The notes beneath the pieces are model-generated. The model was not told where the DNA came from. It saw only the letters and a list, made by a program, of their open reading frames with translations, and ran no database searches. From NCBI GenBank assembly GCA_033439255.1, contig CM065888.1, forward strand, positions 248,001 to 312,000: a stretch of 64,000 nt of DNA, in the 5' to 3' direction. Position numbers and translations under genes: made by a program. Positions 1-11,671 of the stretch are shown here, one piece after another. Source of the DNA: Hericium rajendrae. Its lineage: Eukaryota; Basidiomycota; Agaricomycetes; Russulales; Hericiaceae. The first letter of the stretch is position 1. Each line of letters starts with the position of its first letter.

Positions 1-310
1 CGGTACACTTGATTGTTTGTACAAGCACTCGGCATTCTACAATTTCTTCGCAATAAAACAGCAATCTAGGATTCATCATCCCTCTCTTCCTCCTCTTCGG
101 ACTTCGTTGACTCGGGGGCCTCGGGCTCGGGCTCCGGTCGCAGCATCTGCAAAGAAAACGAGCAGCCCTTCAAAATGCAGAGCAATTGTGTCTGCCCACC
201 TGATGCAGCTTGAAGTGGTTCTTTTTATCCATCCTGACCTCGTTATTGAATGCCCTAGATATGCTCAAGCATATGAGCACCATGCGGGTACGCACAACCC
301 GCAAACGAAC

Positions 311-1341
311 TCACTCTCTCATATTCTCCCGCGTCTTTGCGTACTCAAGCCCGTCGCCCATCCCGCCAATGACGCCCATCGGCGTCTCCTTGATGCCCTT
401 GAAATCCCGCGGGTCGATCGGGATGACGGCCATCGAGCTGCGCTCCTGCCCATCGGGCCCGCGCCGCGCCGCAGTGAAGTAGATACCAACGTAGGCGACC
501 TTGGTACCTTGCACTTGCTGCGTGCGCACCTGCTCGACCAGCCGCTGCGACACGCCACGTACCTCGTCCAGTGGCGCCGCGCGGGCCTTCATCACCGTGA
601 ACGTCATCATCTCCGGCGGACGCTGGGTCCCGGGCGCGGGCGCGTCGCCGCGCATGAGCGCGCGCAGCTGCGCGATGAGGTCGACGGGCGTCATGTCAAC
701 GGTGAGGTGCAGCACGCTCTCTGTGACGTGCTCTGGGTGCTCATGCAGCTCGAGCGCGAGCACGGCGCAGGAGTGGAGATATGTCATCAGGAAGTCAATT
801 GTCACGACACGCTCGGCCATGCGCAGCGCGACGGCGCCGTTGTCCGGGGCGATGCAGTGCGGCTTGTGTGTTTTCCTAGTGGGCGGGGTCAGCAGTGCAT
901 GATGTCCTACAGATGGACGGAGCGCACCAGTGTTTTCGCTGACACTGCGAAACACGGAGAAGGTCAGCAGGCTGTCGCATGGCTATGGATAATTCCTACC
1001 TCTTTATCGCAATAGCTCACAGACTTGCACTATCAAGGAAAACGCGATAGGTCTGGCAACCCACCATAAACAATATTTTCGACGACAACACGTACCTGAG
1101 CACACTTTTTCGCGTCTCCGCGCGGCATCTCCTTATCGCAGGCCGCACAGAGTGCCGTGAAGGCAAGCGGGGCCGCTCTGCTGCGCGCCTTGGCTTCCTT
1201 GCGGAATGCCGCCGTCGCCGTCGCGTACTCCTCGTCCAGGCCTGGGTCGATGAAGCTCATCATCGGGATAGTGTCCCCGTCTGGGCGCGGGCGCGAGATG
1301 ATCGCCACGCCGTCTTCGGGGTAGTGAGAAATCGTAGACAT
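311..1341 (-). CDS. MYND-type zinc-finger protein (splicing partly unresolved)
   Basis: I read the ATG at 1341 as the start (MSTISHYPEDG...). The first exon ends with a Cys motif, CAAC followed by 11 residues and KKCAQ. A GT donor lies near 1098, and the next acceptor (near 940) continues with CQRKHWCAP, so the zinc ligands follow the C-x2-C-x11-C-x2-C-x5-C order of a MYND finger. The HKPHC box in the following exon supplies the last ligands. A conserved-looking C-terminal domain of about 190 residues follows (VVTIDFLMTYLHSCAVLAL to GDGLEYAKTRENMRE), of the type found in many uncharacterised basidiomycete MYND proteins. The Cys pair between the second and third exons could not be joined cleanly. 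An acidic tail (EPEPEAPESTKSEEEEE) encoded at 66-146 follows a good acceptor but is one base out of phase with the obvious GTGAGT donor, so it is left out. Likely an intracellular protein-protein adaptor; specific function unknown. Confidence 0.55.
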
Positions 1342-1377
1342 GATGGGTATTCGTGGGCTATAAGTTGGAGGGTCCAA

Positions 1378-1983
1378 GAGGAGGCGACGCGACGCGTCTT
1401 GTAATAAATTTCGCTGTCACGGTCGCCACAGGCGCGTTTCGGCATCTACCGGGTGCGACGCGAGAGGACGCGTGCGACGTAAGAATCGTGGTGGATTCTA
1501 CTCCCCTGCCTAACCACCCCGAGGTTTAAAAAAACTTGATGCTTAGGATTGAAATATGGAGCCATAGGCCGTCGCCTGGTCATCAAAATCGTCGTCGATG
1601 TTCTATCACAGTGGCCAACTTCAAGCGCCGCTCGACTCGCGCGATCGGAGGCAGTCGCGTCTCGGCTTCCGCCGATCATCCCAGCTCCCTTGCAAGCTGC
1701 CACTGCGGCCAGAAGTCGACGCTGCCAGTGCTCCCGAATACCTTTTGCTGCAAATTTTGGAACCGCACGCTCGTTGGTCGCGTGTATTGCCTAGGAGCTA
1801 CATCTCAGCTTCGAAATTCGCAGCAGCGAATTGCCGGCGCGTTTTGCTGTGCTTGGTGACGACATCGAGTTCATAGCTGGCTAGCCCGGTAAGTGATGCG
1901 TCTGTCCACTCCCATAAATATACGGCCACCTTACAATCTGTATTGGAGGACGCGCGTTTAGCATCGCTCTGTAGGCTTCCTGT
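1378..1983. other. intergenic, no gene recognised
   Basis: Divergent upstream region between the MYND gene and the F-box gene. Short open frames exist on both strands, but none has splice signals or protein similarity that I recognise. Confidence 0.4.
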
Positions 1984-3569
1984 ATGAGCGGCTCAATGGC
2001 AAATCAACCTCTTCTTATGTTTGGAGGTGCCAGTCAGACGAGGATCCCATCAGTCTCACCCATATCCCAGCTCCCCACTGAACTAGTCATACGGATATTC
2101 TCCTCCTTGATCGATCAGGAGCCCGCGGACGATGGGTCGCTCAGACATCCGAATGCGGAGTGGATGGTCTCCTGCGCGTGTGCAAGCTTTGGCGCGCCAT
2201 CGCAGAAAACAGCGCGCAGCTCTGGTTTCGTATATCCTCTCCGGACCCCAGCTTCGTAGCTGCCTCTCTCTCCCGATCTAAGGCTCATCCTCTCGATATC
2301 AAGCTGCACGGCGATTATACAAGCATCCCTTTCGAAACGTGGGAACTACGATGGTGGGCCATATTGTGCCACGTCCACCGCATCCGTCTTCTGGACATGG
2401 AATTCGCAGATGGCGATCAATTTCTTCTGGTCATGGAAGAGATTGTCCGCATAGGCGGTATGCCTATACTCGATACTCTGATCTTGGGATCTGTCGAAGC
2501 TCATGATTCAGGACGACTGGTCAATTCAGCATCATTTGAACGTTGCATGCCCAGCTTGCGCATTTTGCGCGTGACAGATGGTGTTGCTGGGATTCACTTT
2601 TCATCCCGCACATTCTGCAACTTAACCGCCCTCGAGATGCACAATGCAGAGTGGTGGATAGAGGAGGACATGTCGACATTCGTCTCCTGTATGAAAGAAT
2701 GGAATCGGCTTGAAGAGCTCGTCCTCGTTGACTCCTTGCCTGGCGCCGATGTCAGTAGTTATCCCCTACCGAACCCGCAATTCACCATTTCCCTCCCTCA
2801 TCTTCGTTACATTCAGTTAGAGGATCCCATCGTCTATCCCGACTACTTCCTTAGACATTTCGAGCTCTTGCCAACGACTTTCGTCCACCTCGCATGCGCT
2901 GTGTGGGATACGCCAGGCAGCGAATACGAGTCTTTGACGGCGATTATCCGGAGCCTCGTCTCGTCTATCTCAACGGGTGTCCTCAAGTCTATCCGCGCTT
3001 TGTACCTCCATGACGACAATCATCTGATCGTCCGTAGCTCTGTTGTCGCCCATCTTGGGGGGAAGGACCACCTGCACGGGTACGCTGGAAGACTGAGCCT
3101 TGTTCTTGATAATCTAAGAGAGAAACCGTCAGCTTGCGATTTCCTCGGCGTTGCCCCAGACAACAATACCTTCTCTGGTGTGGAAGTCTTGCATATTAGC
3201 ACCAGAAATGCACCCATCAGATCGGAATGGAGGGCTTCCTTGCGAATGGTGGAGAACGTCAAGCAGGCTTTGTTAACTGGTGAAAGCGAGATGCTGAATG
3301 GGTTTATAGATGCCCTCGGAGAGGTTCGTGGATCTGATAGGCGTCCTGGAACTGGAGGATTCTGCTTGCCGAGGCTGGAACAGCTCACTGTGGCGTATGA
3401 CGACAGTTCCATGGGCGACATCCTGCTGTGCGCACTAACGGCGCGTCGTGATCACGGCATTCCGCTTCGCAAACTGGTACTGCAACTGAACGCAGATGGA
3501 CCTGGGATTTGTGAGGTCGAGGAATCCCTCCGGTCAGTAGTATCGGAAGTCGTCATAGACATGATGTGA
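1984..3569 (+). pseudogene. F-box protein, single-base frameshift inside the F-box
   Basis: The first 60 residues from the ATG at 1984 contain the first half of an F-box (ISQLPTELVIRIFSSLID). The second half (LLRVCKLWRAIAENSAQLW) is present but in another frame, starting around 2165. No GT-AG pair of credible length can bridge the change, and one missing base near 2164 would make the whole F-box continuous. Downstream, about 450 residues stay open with an LRR-like, F-box-family C-terminal region ending VVSEVVIDMM and a stop at 3569. F-box proteins recruit substrates to SCF ubiquitin ligases through Skp1; basidiomycetes carry large, fast-evolving sets. A fragment with the same C-terminus lies at 7873-8094. 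Either a recent pseudogene or a sequencing error; the length of the open frame argues that any lesion is young. Confidence 0.65.
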
Positions 3570-4956
3570 TGGTGCTCGTCCGACAAGGATGATCGATGAT
3601 TCCTGAGTGTCGTGAGTGCCTCATGTTCAATCACTCGTATCATCTCGTTGACCATCCTATTGTAGATGAGCTTACGATGCTCGTAGTACGCGGAAGCACG
3701 ATACAGGCCGAGTTATCGATGCTCCTCCGACTTCACGAAACGAGGGGATAGATCTGGTCTATCTTTCCATAAAGTCGGACACTGGAAATTTCTGTGTGCG
3801 CACATACTTTTCATGTAAGCCTCTGGCCCGCCTCGAAAGCACGCGCTATTGCTTGATAACGCGCGAATCCAGTTCTGAAACCCGCGGCTCCACGGTCCCG
3901 TAGCCATTTTGTCCTGCGGGACAGCAAGCACGATACACACGCGTTGCGATGAGCACCAGTGATCGTGCCCGAATGAAATGCATGGGTGAGCGGAGTTAGA
4001 AGAAGCGCTGCAATACAGGGCATTGGGCCAATGGGAGCACTCACGAGGCAGAAGGGAGCCCAAACGGAACACGCGATGCGGACGCCACTAATGAGACAGC
4101 AGCGTCGTGGCGTATTCTGTGCCTCGAAGAATACGGACTGGAAAGACGAACAGGGCAAACGCCGTAAGTGGATAAGACGATCATGTATTCGCTGTGAACA
4201 AGCCGAGGGCGCAGAGTTGATCGAAGCGGGGGACGATGGTGACACAGAAAATACTGTAGCATTAAAGGACTGTGTAAGAATGAACAAGAAAAACGAAGCG
4301 CGAAAAGCTGGAATTGAACCCCCCAGTCACGAACGGACTGGGCCATACAGAGTGCATGTTGCAACAAGATGTAACACTGAATACTGTATTTGGACGCCAT
4401 GGAGTCAATACGAGGAAGCAGTAAGGCGACGGCGAAAATACCGGAAGTCATATCGATTGGATGCCCAATGCCAAGCCGTCGACCGCGAAACACCTAATAT
4501 GGCGAGAACCTGCGACGTGGTTTGTACCTCACTTGAGGGCCAATACCCCCCACGGAAGGCAAGTCGCTGATCTCCTTAGGTCGGCGCTGGCCACGACGCG
4601 AGACCGTGGGGTACGTGCAGGAAATGCCGCGTTTGGCACACTGGCTGCAATGATGATGGAGCGATAAGGTGGTCAGTATGAGTAAAACGCGACGGGTTGA
4701 TTAAAAAAAGCGCGAACGGGAGGAGAGAGAAGTCAGCCCCTCTGATGGGAGTGATAAGTGCGAAAGGGGTAGCAGGAAGACGAGGCGGAGGGTATAAAAC
4801 CTGCAGAGCTACAGGCTTCGTCACTGCAGTGAGCAGGACGTGTCCCCCCTCGACTTCAAACACTCTGCACATCGTAGCCAGACCACTCTGTCGCGCTTTC
4901 TCGTCTCTCCTCTCTCCCCGCGCTTTGGTCACCAACACCGATGCAAATGTAAGTAC
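3570..4956. other. intergenic, no gene recognised
   Basis: Short overlapping open frames on both strands lack recognisable similarity. Around 4305-4360 the minus strand carries sequences resembling RNA polymerase III A and B boxes (GGCCCAGTCCG and GGTTCAATTCC), but they are too close together and no cloverleaf can be drawn. Confidence 0.35.
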
Positions 4957-7238
4957 TCACTTGCACGTCCTGTCCACTCTGTCAGGCGGGGGATGCCCGC
5001 ACGCGATCTTGCGGCCACGGCAAAAGAAACAGGCGAGGAATTGCGGTTTCTTGGGCGCAGGCGGCGCCTTGACCTTCCTCTTCTTCTTCACGACGCCGCC
5101 AGTTGGCGGCTTGCGGGGCCGGCCGACCCCGCGCGACGCGTTGTTGATAATGCTGGATACGATGGGGACGTCACTGGACGCGTCGGAGATGTCGCCAGAT
5201 GCGTTGTGGGCAGCGTAGTGGGCGGTGCTCGACGCAGTTTGGGTGCTGGCAGCTCCTGACCTGCCACCGGCATCCCTTGATATAGTGAGGGCACCATTCG
5301 ATATAGTGAGAGGGATGCTGGACGCGCTCTGGACGACGCTCGAGCTGCCGCAGCTGTAGGCGGATGCGTTGCACTGAGCCCCGGCGCCGCGTATGGTATT
5401 GTTTTGCTGCACCACCTGATAGGTGGGTTCCAGCTTGCCAATACCGGTACACGCGGCCCCGATGACGCTCAGTGGCGCGGAGGCATGCAGTGCGAGTTCA
5501 GGAGCATCGTTGCCGAACGATGCGCCCAACGCCCGCATCGGAGGCGACTGGCGCACGGCGTCCGCGTATGTCATGCCCTGGATGAACGGCGTGGTAGAGG
5601 CGGCGTGGAGAGGGCGCGGGGCCCAGAGTGTCATGCCGTGTGGCTCGTCGGGATTATAATCGACCATCTGGGACATAGCGGCGCCCTGTCCCTGCACGTT
5701 CACGAATCAGCATAGCTCGCGGACGTCTGCGCCGAAGGCGGGCGCACTAGAAAACACTTACCTCATTCGTACCAGGCGCGGCGAACGCGTCCGTCTGGCA
5801 CAAGCGGTAAGTTTCTGTGCCGCTTTTGTCTTCAGCTTGGACGGGCACGCTCTGGCTGGGCGCAGACGGGCGGTCGATGGCTGGTATGAACGGGTACGGG
5901 TCGACGATGGACGCGCCTGCATTAGCATAGTGGTAGTCGGACGAGATGGGGTACGGCAGGGCTTGGAGAGGCGGGTAAGGCGGCCAATCCCACTGGACTT
6001 GAAGAGACGCGTCAGGGTGGACGGGCTGCAGCTCGAGACAGGTCATGTCAGCGATTATACAACACCATTTGTGAGAGACGTTGAACATACCTGCGCCTGA
6101 CTGCCGTACCCTGCACCAAATGGCAGCTGAAGATATTGGTCGTGTCCGGCGTCGAGATAGTTGGGAGCACCGACGAACTGACGTTCGGTGTCTGCCACGA
6201 GCGCCGAGTAATACGTATCTAACGGAATTCCTTGCTCCATGCTGAACGGGCTGTCGCTGCGGGTTGTCGACAAAGCAAGCAGGGATGCATACTGCAGATT
6301 TATACCGCCACTAATGACGGCGTTGAGGATCTGCGCCTCTAGAAAGATGGAGTTGCCCGGACCATGCCCCTGCCATGAACCAATTTGAAAAGCTTAAGAT
6401 TATATGCAATTCAATGGTTCGCAAGGCGAGTGGATCGTGACATGTTGACAGGCAAGCCGCAAATCGTGTGTCCTGGTGATATCTCTGAGTTAATATGTCA
6501 GCGTGTGTACACGTCCCCGTATGTTGAGTTTAGCGCCGACGCATGTGTCGATGTGGTCCACGACCACTGCGACTCATGGACTCGTCAGGTCTCATTCAAG
6601 CAGAGAGGCAGCAGCCACACGAACCTGCTTCTGTACCCGTATACTTTCGCCCCAAAAAGCTCTCGCCGTCAAAAAAAGGTTATTGAAGGTCGCCCGGTAC
6701 TGAAAAGGACCGTACACTTTGGCGAGGGCCTGGACGACGACAAGTGTTGGCACTTGAGTTATGAAACATGATGTCTTCTTGTTCGGGTACGCGAATGCGG
6801 GGCAATTGAGTTCTTTGCCGGCTCGGCGCTCCGAGGGCGGGTTCCATGCGGCAATACTGCGAAGATGATCCTGTTCTTGTGTGTAGATCGCGCTGCTATC
6901 ATGATTTTGGAAGCTCTGGACCGCTTGGCCCTCAGTTGAGTCATTTCTTGATGTATTTTCGGCCCAAGACATTGAGCAGGCGGGTTGAAAGCTATGCATA
7001 TGTGCGCTATATCGAGAGCGGCTGCTGGCATCAGGTGTGAGAATTGACGAGACATACACCCTTCCAAAAGACACGTCGAGAAGAGAAATTCAACCATACA
7101 AGTCACACACATCGAGCGCGACCTGTTACATCGGTGGAATTCAGCCAGAAGTGCGACACATTGAAGGTGGAAGGTGCACTTACCACTGTCGATGCCGGCA
7201 GCGACACCAAAGCCCCCTTGTTTACCTCTGCCGATCAT
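4957..7238 (-). CDS. Zn2Cys6-type transcription factor with zinc cluster near the C-terminus
   Basis: At least five exons. Exon 1 starts at the ATG at 7238 and ends at a GTAAGTGC donor. Exon 2 (about 7030 to 6780) is Ser/Gln-rich. Exon 3 (about 6373 to 6092) includes NSIFLEAQILNAVISGG. Exon 4 (about 6030 to 5760) is Pro/Tyr-rich. Exon 5 (about 5697 to 4963) carries a long low-complexity region, a basic stretch (GRPRKPP...KKKRKVKAPP, NLS- and AT-hook-like) and the zinc cluster start CFFCRGRKIACGHPPPDRV followed by DRTC. A GTGAGT donor sits directly after that fourth cysteine. I could not place the exon with cysteines 5 and 6 confidently; a possible CAEC...C sequence lies near 4850. Fungal-specific Zn2Cys6 proteins bind CGG-containing DNA as dimers. 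The cluster is C-terminal instead of the usual N-terminal position, a layout seen in some basidiomycete regulators. Target genes are unknown. Confidence 0.7.
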
Positions 7239-7568
7239 GACTTGTCATAAATATGCTACGTACAGACCTGACCCGTGCACCAGGCTATTTGGCTGATGGG
7301 TTTGCTGCAGCGCGTGCTGCAAGCGTACACATCACCAGCTGCTTGTGTGTTATAGTCAATCCGAGGACGACGTCGATCTCGTATGAGACGAATGAGTGAT
7401 ACGACAGCGAAGCCCGCTGTATCCGTGCAGCTTGCGTACAAAGAATCAGCTTCAAGAGGAAGGAAAGACGTGGCAGAACCGCAGTGTATGATTGAGAGAC
7501 GACTACAAACCATACGCGAACGCTTGTTTTCCACTGATAATCTTGCTTGCAACAAGGTCATGCAACGC

Positions 7569-7823
7569 TCAGTAATCTGCAGCAACACCAAGTCCTACCA
7601 ATGCAACCCGCCCTCCCGCTACTCCTTCCGGAACACGGCCGTACAGGACATGAAGGACCGTACCATTCGGACCGCCGTCCACATAGAAATACGTCTTATC
7701 CGACAGCCTTGATAACAAGTCTTTCAGTTCGTCCGACTCTACGCGCGAGAGCATCGGTTTAAATGTACAAGGCAGGCCCGTTGACGGATCTAATTCCACA
7801 CGATGTATCTTCGCCCGAGCAAT
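7569..7823 (-). CDS. possible coding exon, unknown protein
   Basis: About 80 codons (AKIHRVELDPSTGLPCTFKP ... VALVGLGVAADY) with balanced composition and a plausible acceptor upstream look more like coding sequence than chance. There is no ATG in frame, so it would be the last exon of a spliced gene or a gene fragment. No family is recognised. Confidence 0.22.
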   Translation of the reverse strand: MARAKIHRVELDPSTGLPCTFKPMLSRVESDELKDLLSRLSDKTYFYVDGGPNGTVLHVLYGRVPEGVAGGRVALVGLGVAADY

Positions 7824-7872
7824 TCAGCACACATCGGAGGACATTGCAGAAACACATACAGTCCGCCCACTG

Positions 7873-8094
7873 CCCAGCCACTCCTTCATGGAGTAACTCT
7901 CTGTGAAATTCGCTGAAGGGGACGACATCGAGAGCGACACTCTTCTGGATATGCTCACGACGCGCCGCGATCACGGTGTCCCGCTCCGCAAGCTTAGACT
8001 GGTGGCAGAATGCAACGGCGAAAATTTCATGATCGACGACATTGCTGAGTCGGTCAGATCCGTAGTAGAGGAGGTTATCGTGGTATCATCTTGA
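7873..8094 (+). pseudogene. F-box protein C-terminal remnant
   Basis: About 60 codons ending at the stop at 8094 (LLDMLTTRRDHGVPLRKLRL ... SVRSVVEEVIVVSS) align without gaps to the last residues of the F-box gene at 1984-3569 (LLCALTARRDHGIPLRKLVL ... SLRSVVSEVVIDMM). Only the C-terminal end is present; no F-box or start codon is found upstream. This is the tail of a former paralogue, most likely left by a local duplication followed by deletion. Confidence 0.7.
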
Positions 8095-8669
8095 AAAGGG
8101 GTTCACTTCGCGGTGGTTGAACATAGTGAGTACTTGCTCTTGGGCGTAGGCTTGCACGTCATCTTGACCACGGCCATTTCGTCATACCTGCAGAAGGTCT
8201 ACATCGATATGCAATGCCTACCATAAGTCTGGGCCATTCTCTTCTGCGACATGAGCCCTTGGCCTGGTCCAGTATGTCGTGTCTAAGCGCTTGAAGCTTG
8301 AATGTTACCTAAGTTCGGAGTTGCTACTTCTCCTGTTGGACGTCAATGAGCGCTGAGCGCTATGCTGAATGTCGACATATCGTTGTTCTGGCTATAGCAG
8401 ATTAGCTGTTGTCGACTGATAGACCCACATTCCATGCCATTTTTCTGCAGAGTCGTGCGATTTGGATTGAATTGTGTGCGGTGATGCATAAGAGGAGATC
8501 ACTGAATAAGGCAATCTTGGATGTCAGACTCGCGCATCGCGGGGCCGCGAGTGTTTGTGCTCAACCCACCGCGTGCTGCACACGCACCCCCCACGGTCCC
8601 TCCCCAATGTTGCCCTCAACCGCGAGACACTAGACCTCGACGCCGACGAGCACGACGCCCAGCGCTGCC
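8095..8669. other. upstream region of ATG13
   Basis: No gene is recognised between the F-box remnant and the ATG13 start codon; this should hold the ATG13 promoter and 5' UTR. No obvious TATA box. Confidence 0.35.
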
Positions 8670-11303
8670 ATGTCCAATGACATCCAGAAGGCAGACCAGA
8701 TAGCCCATAGGGCTTACACCAAGCTCGCCCTCCTGGTTCACCACGCCCGAGCCACACCCTCTACGAGCTCACAGTCGGTCAAGTGGGAGAAATGGGTGCG
8801 TCTGTCATCATTTCTCTTCTGGTACCACCTGACTTGGTTGTGCAGTTCAACCTCGAAACGCCTGATACCGACGTCTACAAGGAGCACCTGCGCCCCTACC
8901 GTACCGTCTCCGCCGCACCACCGCCGTCCTTCGAGATACAGGTTCTACTCGCAGTGCCGGCCGTCACTCCCAACCAGGTTCTTGTATATCGAGAGCAGCC
9001 CAATGCTCCTCGCACACGCATCGATCCTGTTCCCCGCTTCATCCTTCTCGAGTCTTGGTCTCTCGCCTTCGTACCTCGCAATTCGCCCCCAGATCCCGAG
9101 TCCGATCCAGTGCCTTCCACAATCTACAAGCATGGAATTGGCTTATTCAGGAGTGTTTTTACATTGCTACATGTTCTCCCCGCCTACAAGCTCTCGAAAC
9201 GTCTTCACAGGCGTAACGGCGCTTTCGGTATCGTTGTTCGTATAGCAGGTAGCGAGCCGGACGATGGCATCCTACGCTTCGGTACGTCTTTATTTGATTT
9301 CTCATCTATGAACGAGCTTTGTCTCCCCACTCTACATCACGGGTATTTCATCGCGCTACGTTCATTCCACCTTGTGGAACGTTGCTTATCATCTCTCACT
9401 GCTATCGTGTGACCATCTCACATCTGACCTCCCACCCTACAGGCTCACCGCCGTCTTCATCGCAAGCACCCCTCCCTACAACATCTCGCACGCTACCACC
9501 ACTACCGCACCCTTCCGGCGCGCTGACCCTCACGCTCACTCACCTTACCTCCCCGAGCCACTTCGTCGTTGACGACCTCGAATCCGTCCTTTCCTCGCGC
9601 TTCTTCTCTGATGAGCCTCCCAGACAACCACTGCCACCAGACGGCCCCGAGGACGATGGCAGCGGTGAGGAAGTGCCGTTCACGCCCACGCTTGTCAAGA
9701 ACCAGGCGCGCGAGTCGCTCCCTGGCAGATCATCGACCTCGGCATCTCCTAGGCAGGCCGGTTCCCTGCCACAAGGACTTCCACGGATGCGGACACCGTC
9801 GATCCCGAGCCACCCCAGTCGAAGCCCCGGCACGCTCCCGCTCCCCCTGACGATGACAAGCCGCCAGCACTCCGCTTCCGATTCTGCGTCGTCCCATTCC
9901 CATTCGCATACGCGTTCGCGGGACGAGGCTGTCGGAGGTGGGTTCGGACTTCCGGGTGGCGTGAGCGCGGCGGCAAGGGTAAGGAAGGAGAGTACCGGCT
10001 CATTGCGAGGCGGAGTGCGTCACTATTATCTTGTCCTTCAATGCATGCTTATCTCGAATCAGGATCTCCCTTCCGTGCCGGCACCAGCGCTTTCTTCGTC
10101 TCCCTCGGGCGGAGCGGGGCCGCTGCCTATACGCCGGCCCCAAATCGTCCATCCGTTCAAGTCCTCCACGCTCTCTGCCTCAAGCTCGCCCTCACCATCA
10201 GTCCACTCGCCGTCTGTTTCGCTCCGACAGACCTCGCCGCTCGCGCTCGGGCCGCGACCCTCTCTGCCTCCAGGCAGATTACCACCCTCGCCGACTGTAA
10301 GTGCCGGGGCTGGTGTGGGCGTAGGGAGCCTGGGCAGCAGAATGTCGTCCTCGCCGGCGACGGGCGTGAGCGTTCCGGACGGCGGCGGCGTTGGGCGTGC
10401 CAGCATGAAGCGGTACTCGAGCAGCTTCACCCATCGGTACAAGGACTCGACCGGCGGCGGAAGCGACGTCAGTCCTAGTGGATCGGCGCAAGCTGGAACG
10501 GCCGAATCACAGAAGAGTGCGGTGAGTAGTTTCTCCTTTATTCGAACCGTGATCGCTGACCTCCCATTCCGTCATCTCTGCAGGGCACGTCATTCCCTGG
10601 GCTGGGCCATGCCGCAGACGAAGAGGATCTCTCCGCCTTCATGCAGGACGCGAGCCAGCCGAAGCCGCTCAGCCGCCACCTCCGCACGCAGAGCGACACA
10701 TTCAACGCGCAGCCGCGCGCTGCCGGCCAGCCCCACGACCGGGACCGGGACGCGCACGGCTCGCCCGCGTCGTCGTCGTCGCGCGGGAGCGCGCCGTACT
10801 CGCTCGCGCGCCGCACGGGCGCGACGCCCGAGTCCGGCGCCGGCGAGCGCGGCGGGCAGCTGCTGACGAGCGAGGCCGCGGTCGACGCGGAGCTGCTGCG
10901 CATGAACGCCGCGTTTTCTGCGACGCTCGGCCTGCTCGGGGACAGCGCGCGGCGGCGCGAGCGCACGCAGTCTAGTCCCAGTCCCAGTCCGGGCGCGGGC
11001 GCGAGGCCGCGGGTGTACCGCGAGTCCAGCCTTGGGCGTGCGAGCGAGGTGGGCTCGCCGCATCGGCGCGCGGAGCGGATCAGCGAGGTGACGGAGGGCG
11101 CGGAGAGCGGGCCGGGGAGCACGGGGAATAACAGTCTGCGGTCGGCGAGGGAAGGTGGGGAGGGCTCGGGCTCGGGCTCGGGCATGGGGCTGGGGCTGGT
11201 GTTGCGTCCGCGGCCGGGGTCGAGGGCGGACAGTATCGCGTCGGAGGAGGTCATTGGGAAGCTCGAGCTGGACGATGACCGGAGACGGAGCGACGGCCGC
11301 TGA
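8670..11303 (+). CDS. ATG13: autophagy-related protein 13
   Basis: Exon 1 is 8670-8795 (MSNDIQKADQIAHRAYTKLA..., ending VKWEKW), exon 2 is 8846-9281, exon 3 starts at 9443, and two more introns lie near 10015-10063 (GTGCGT...CAG) and 10519-10583 (GTGAGT...CAG); the stop is at 11303. The N-terminal 190 residues are the ATG13 HORMA domain: FNLETPDTDVYKEHLRPYR, FEIQVLLAVP, RIDPVPRFILLESWSLAF, STIYKHGIGLFRSVFTLLHV, GIVVRIAG. The remaining 550 or so residues are a disordered Ser/Pro/Arg-rich tail, as expected for the Atg1/Atg17-binding, TORC1-phosphorylated part. A DEEDLSAFM segment and the C-terminal ASEEVIGKLELDDD end are typical of basidiomycete homologues. ATG13 is the regulatory subunit of the Atg1 kinase complex that starts phagophore formation. 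The reading frame looks intact. Confidence 0.93.
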
Positions 11304-11671
11304 TTGCGTGGCTTGGCTTCTGGTGCGGGTGCAAGCCGTTATGACCGTCGCATATCTTCATGGCTCCTTCATGCCCCTCACCCTCGACGTCATGCGCTGT
11401 ACTATGGATGTATATTATTGACCTACCGCAACGGATCGGACGTTCCCTGCACACTTCTTGTCTCCCATTTCTCCATTACCTACTACACTCATGACTATCG
11501 CCGTGATGCTGTAGCGCATGTCTGCTGTCACTGCATGTCTTATTATCTTTCCATGGCCGCGAGGCCCACATGTCTTACTAATATCTATGCAATCATATTG
11601 GAGTCAGTAGGCCTTAGCTTGTACCATATCCAGTGTTCTTGATGCTATTAGCGTTAGAAGAAGCCAGCGCG
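11304..11671. other. convergent 3' region
   Basis: Tail-to-tail intergenic space between ATG13 and the dehydrogenase gene. No gene recognised. Confidence 0.4.

Noticed and set aside
66-146. Acidic last exon for the MYND gene
   Set aside because: The acceptor and the Glu-rich frame look real, but the phase does not fit the obvious donor by one base, so it was not added to the gene.
4300-4380. tRNA-like B box and A box on the minus strand
   Set aside because: GGTTCAATTCC and GGCCCAGTCCG are present but only about 20 nt apart, T-stem pairing fails with a 7-nt loop, and no acceptor stem exists. At most a truncated tRNA relic.
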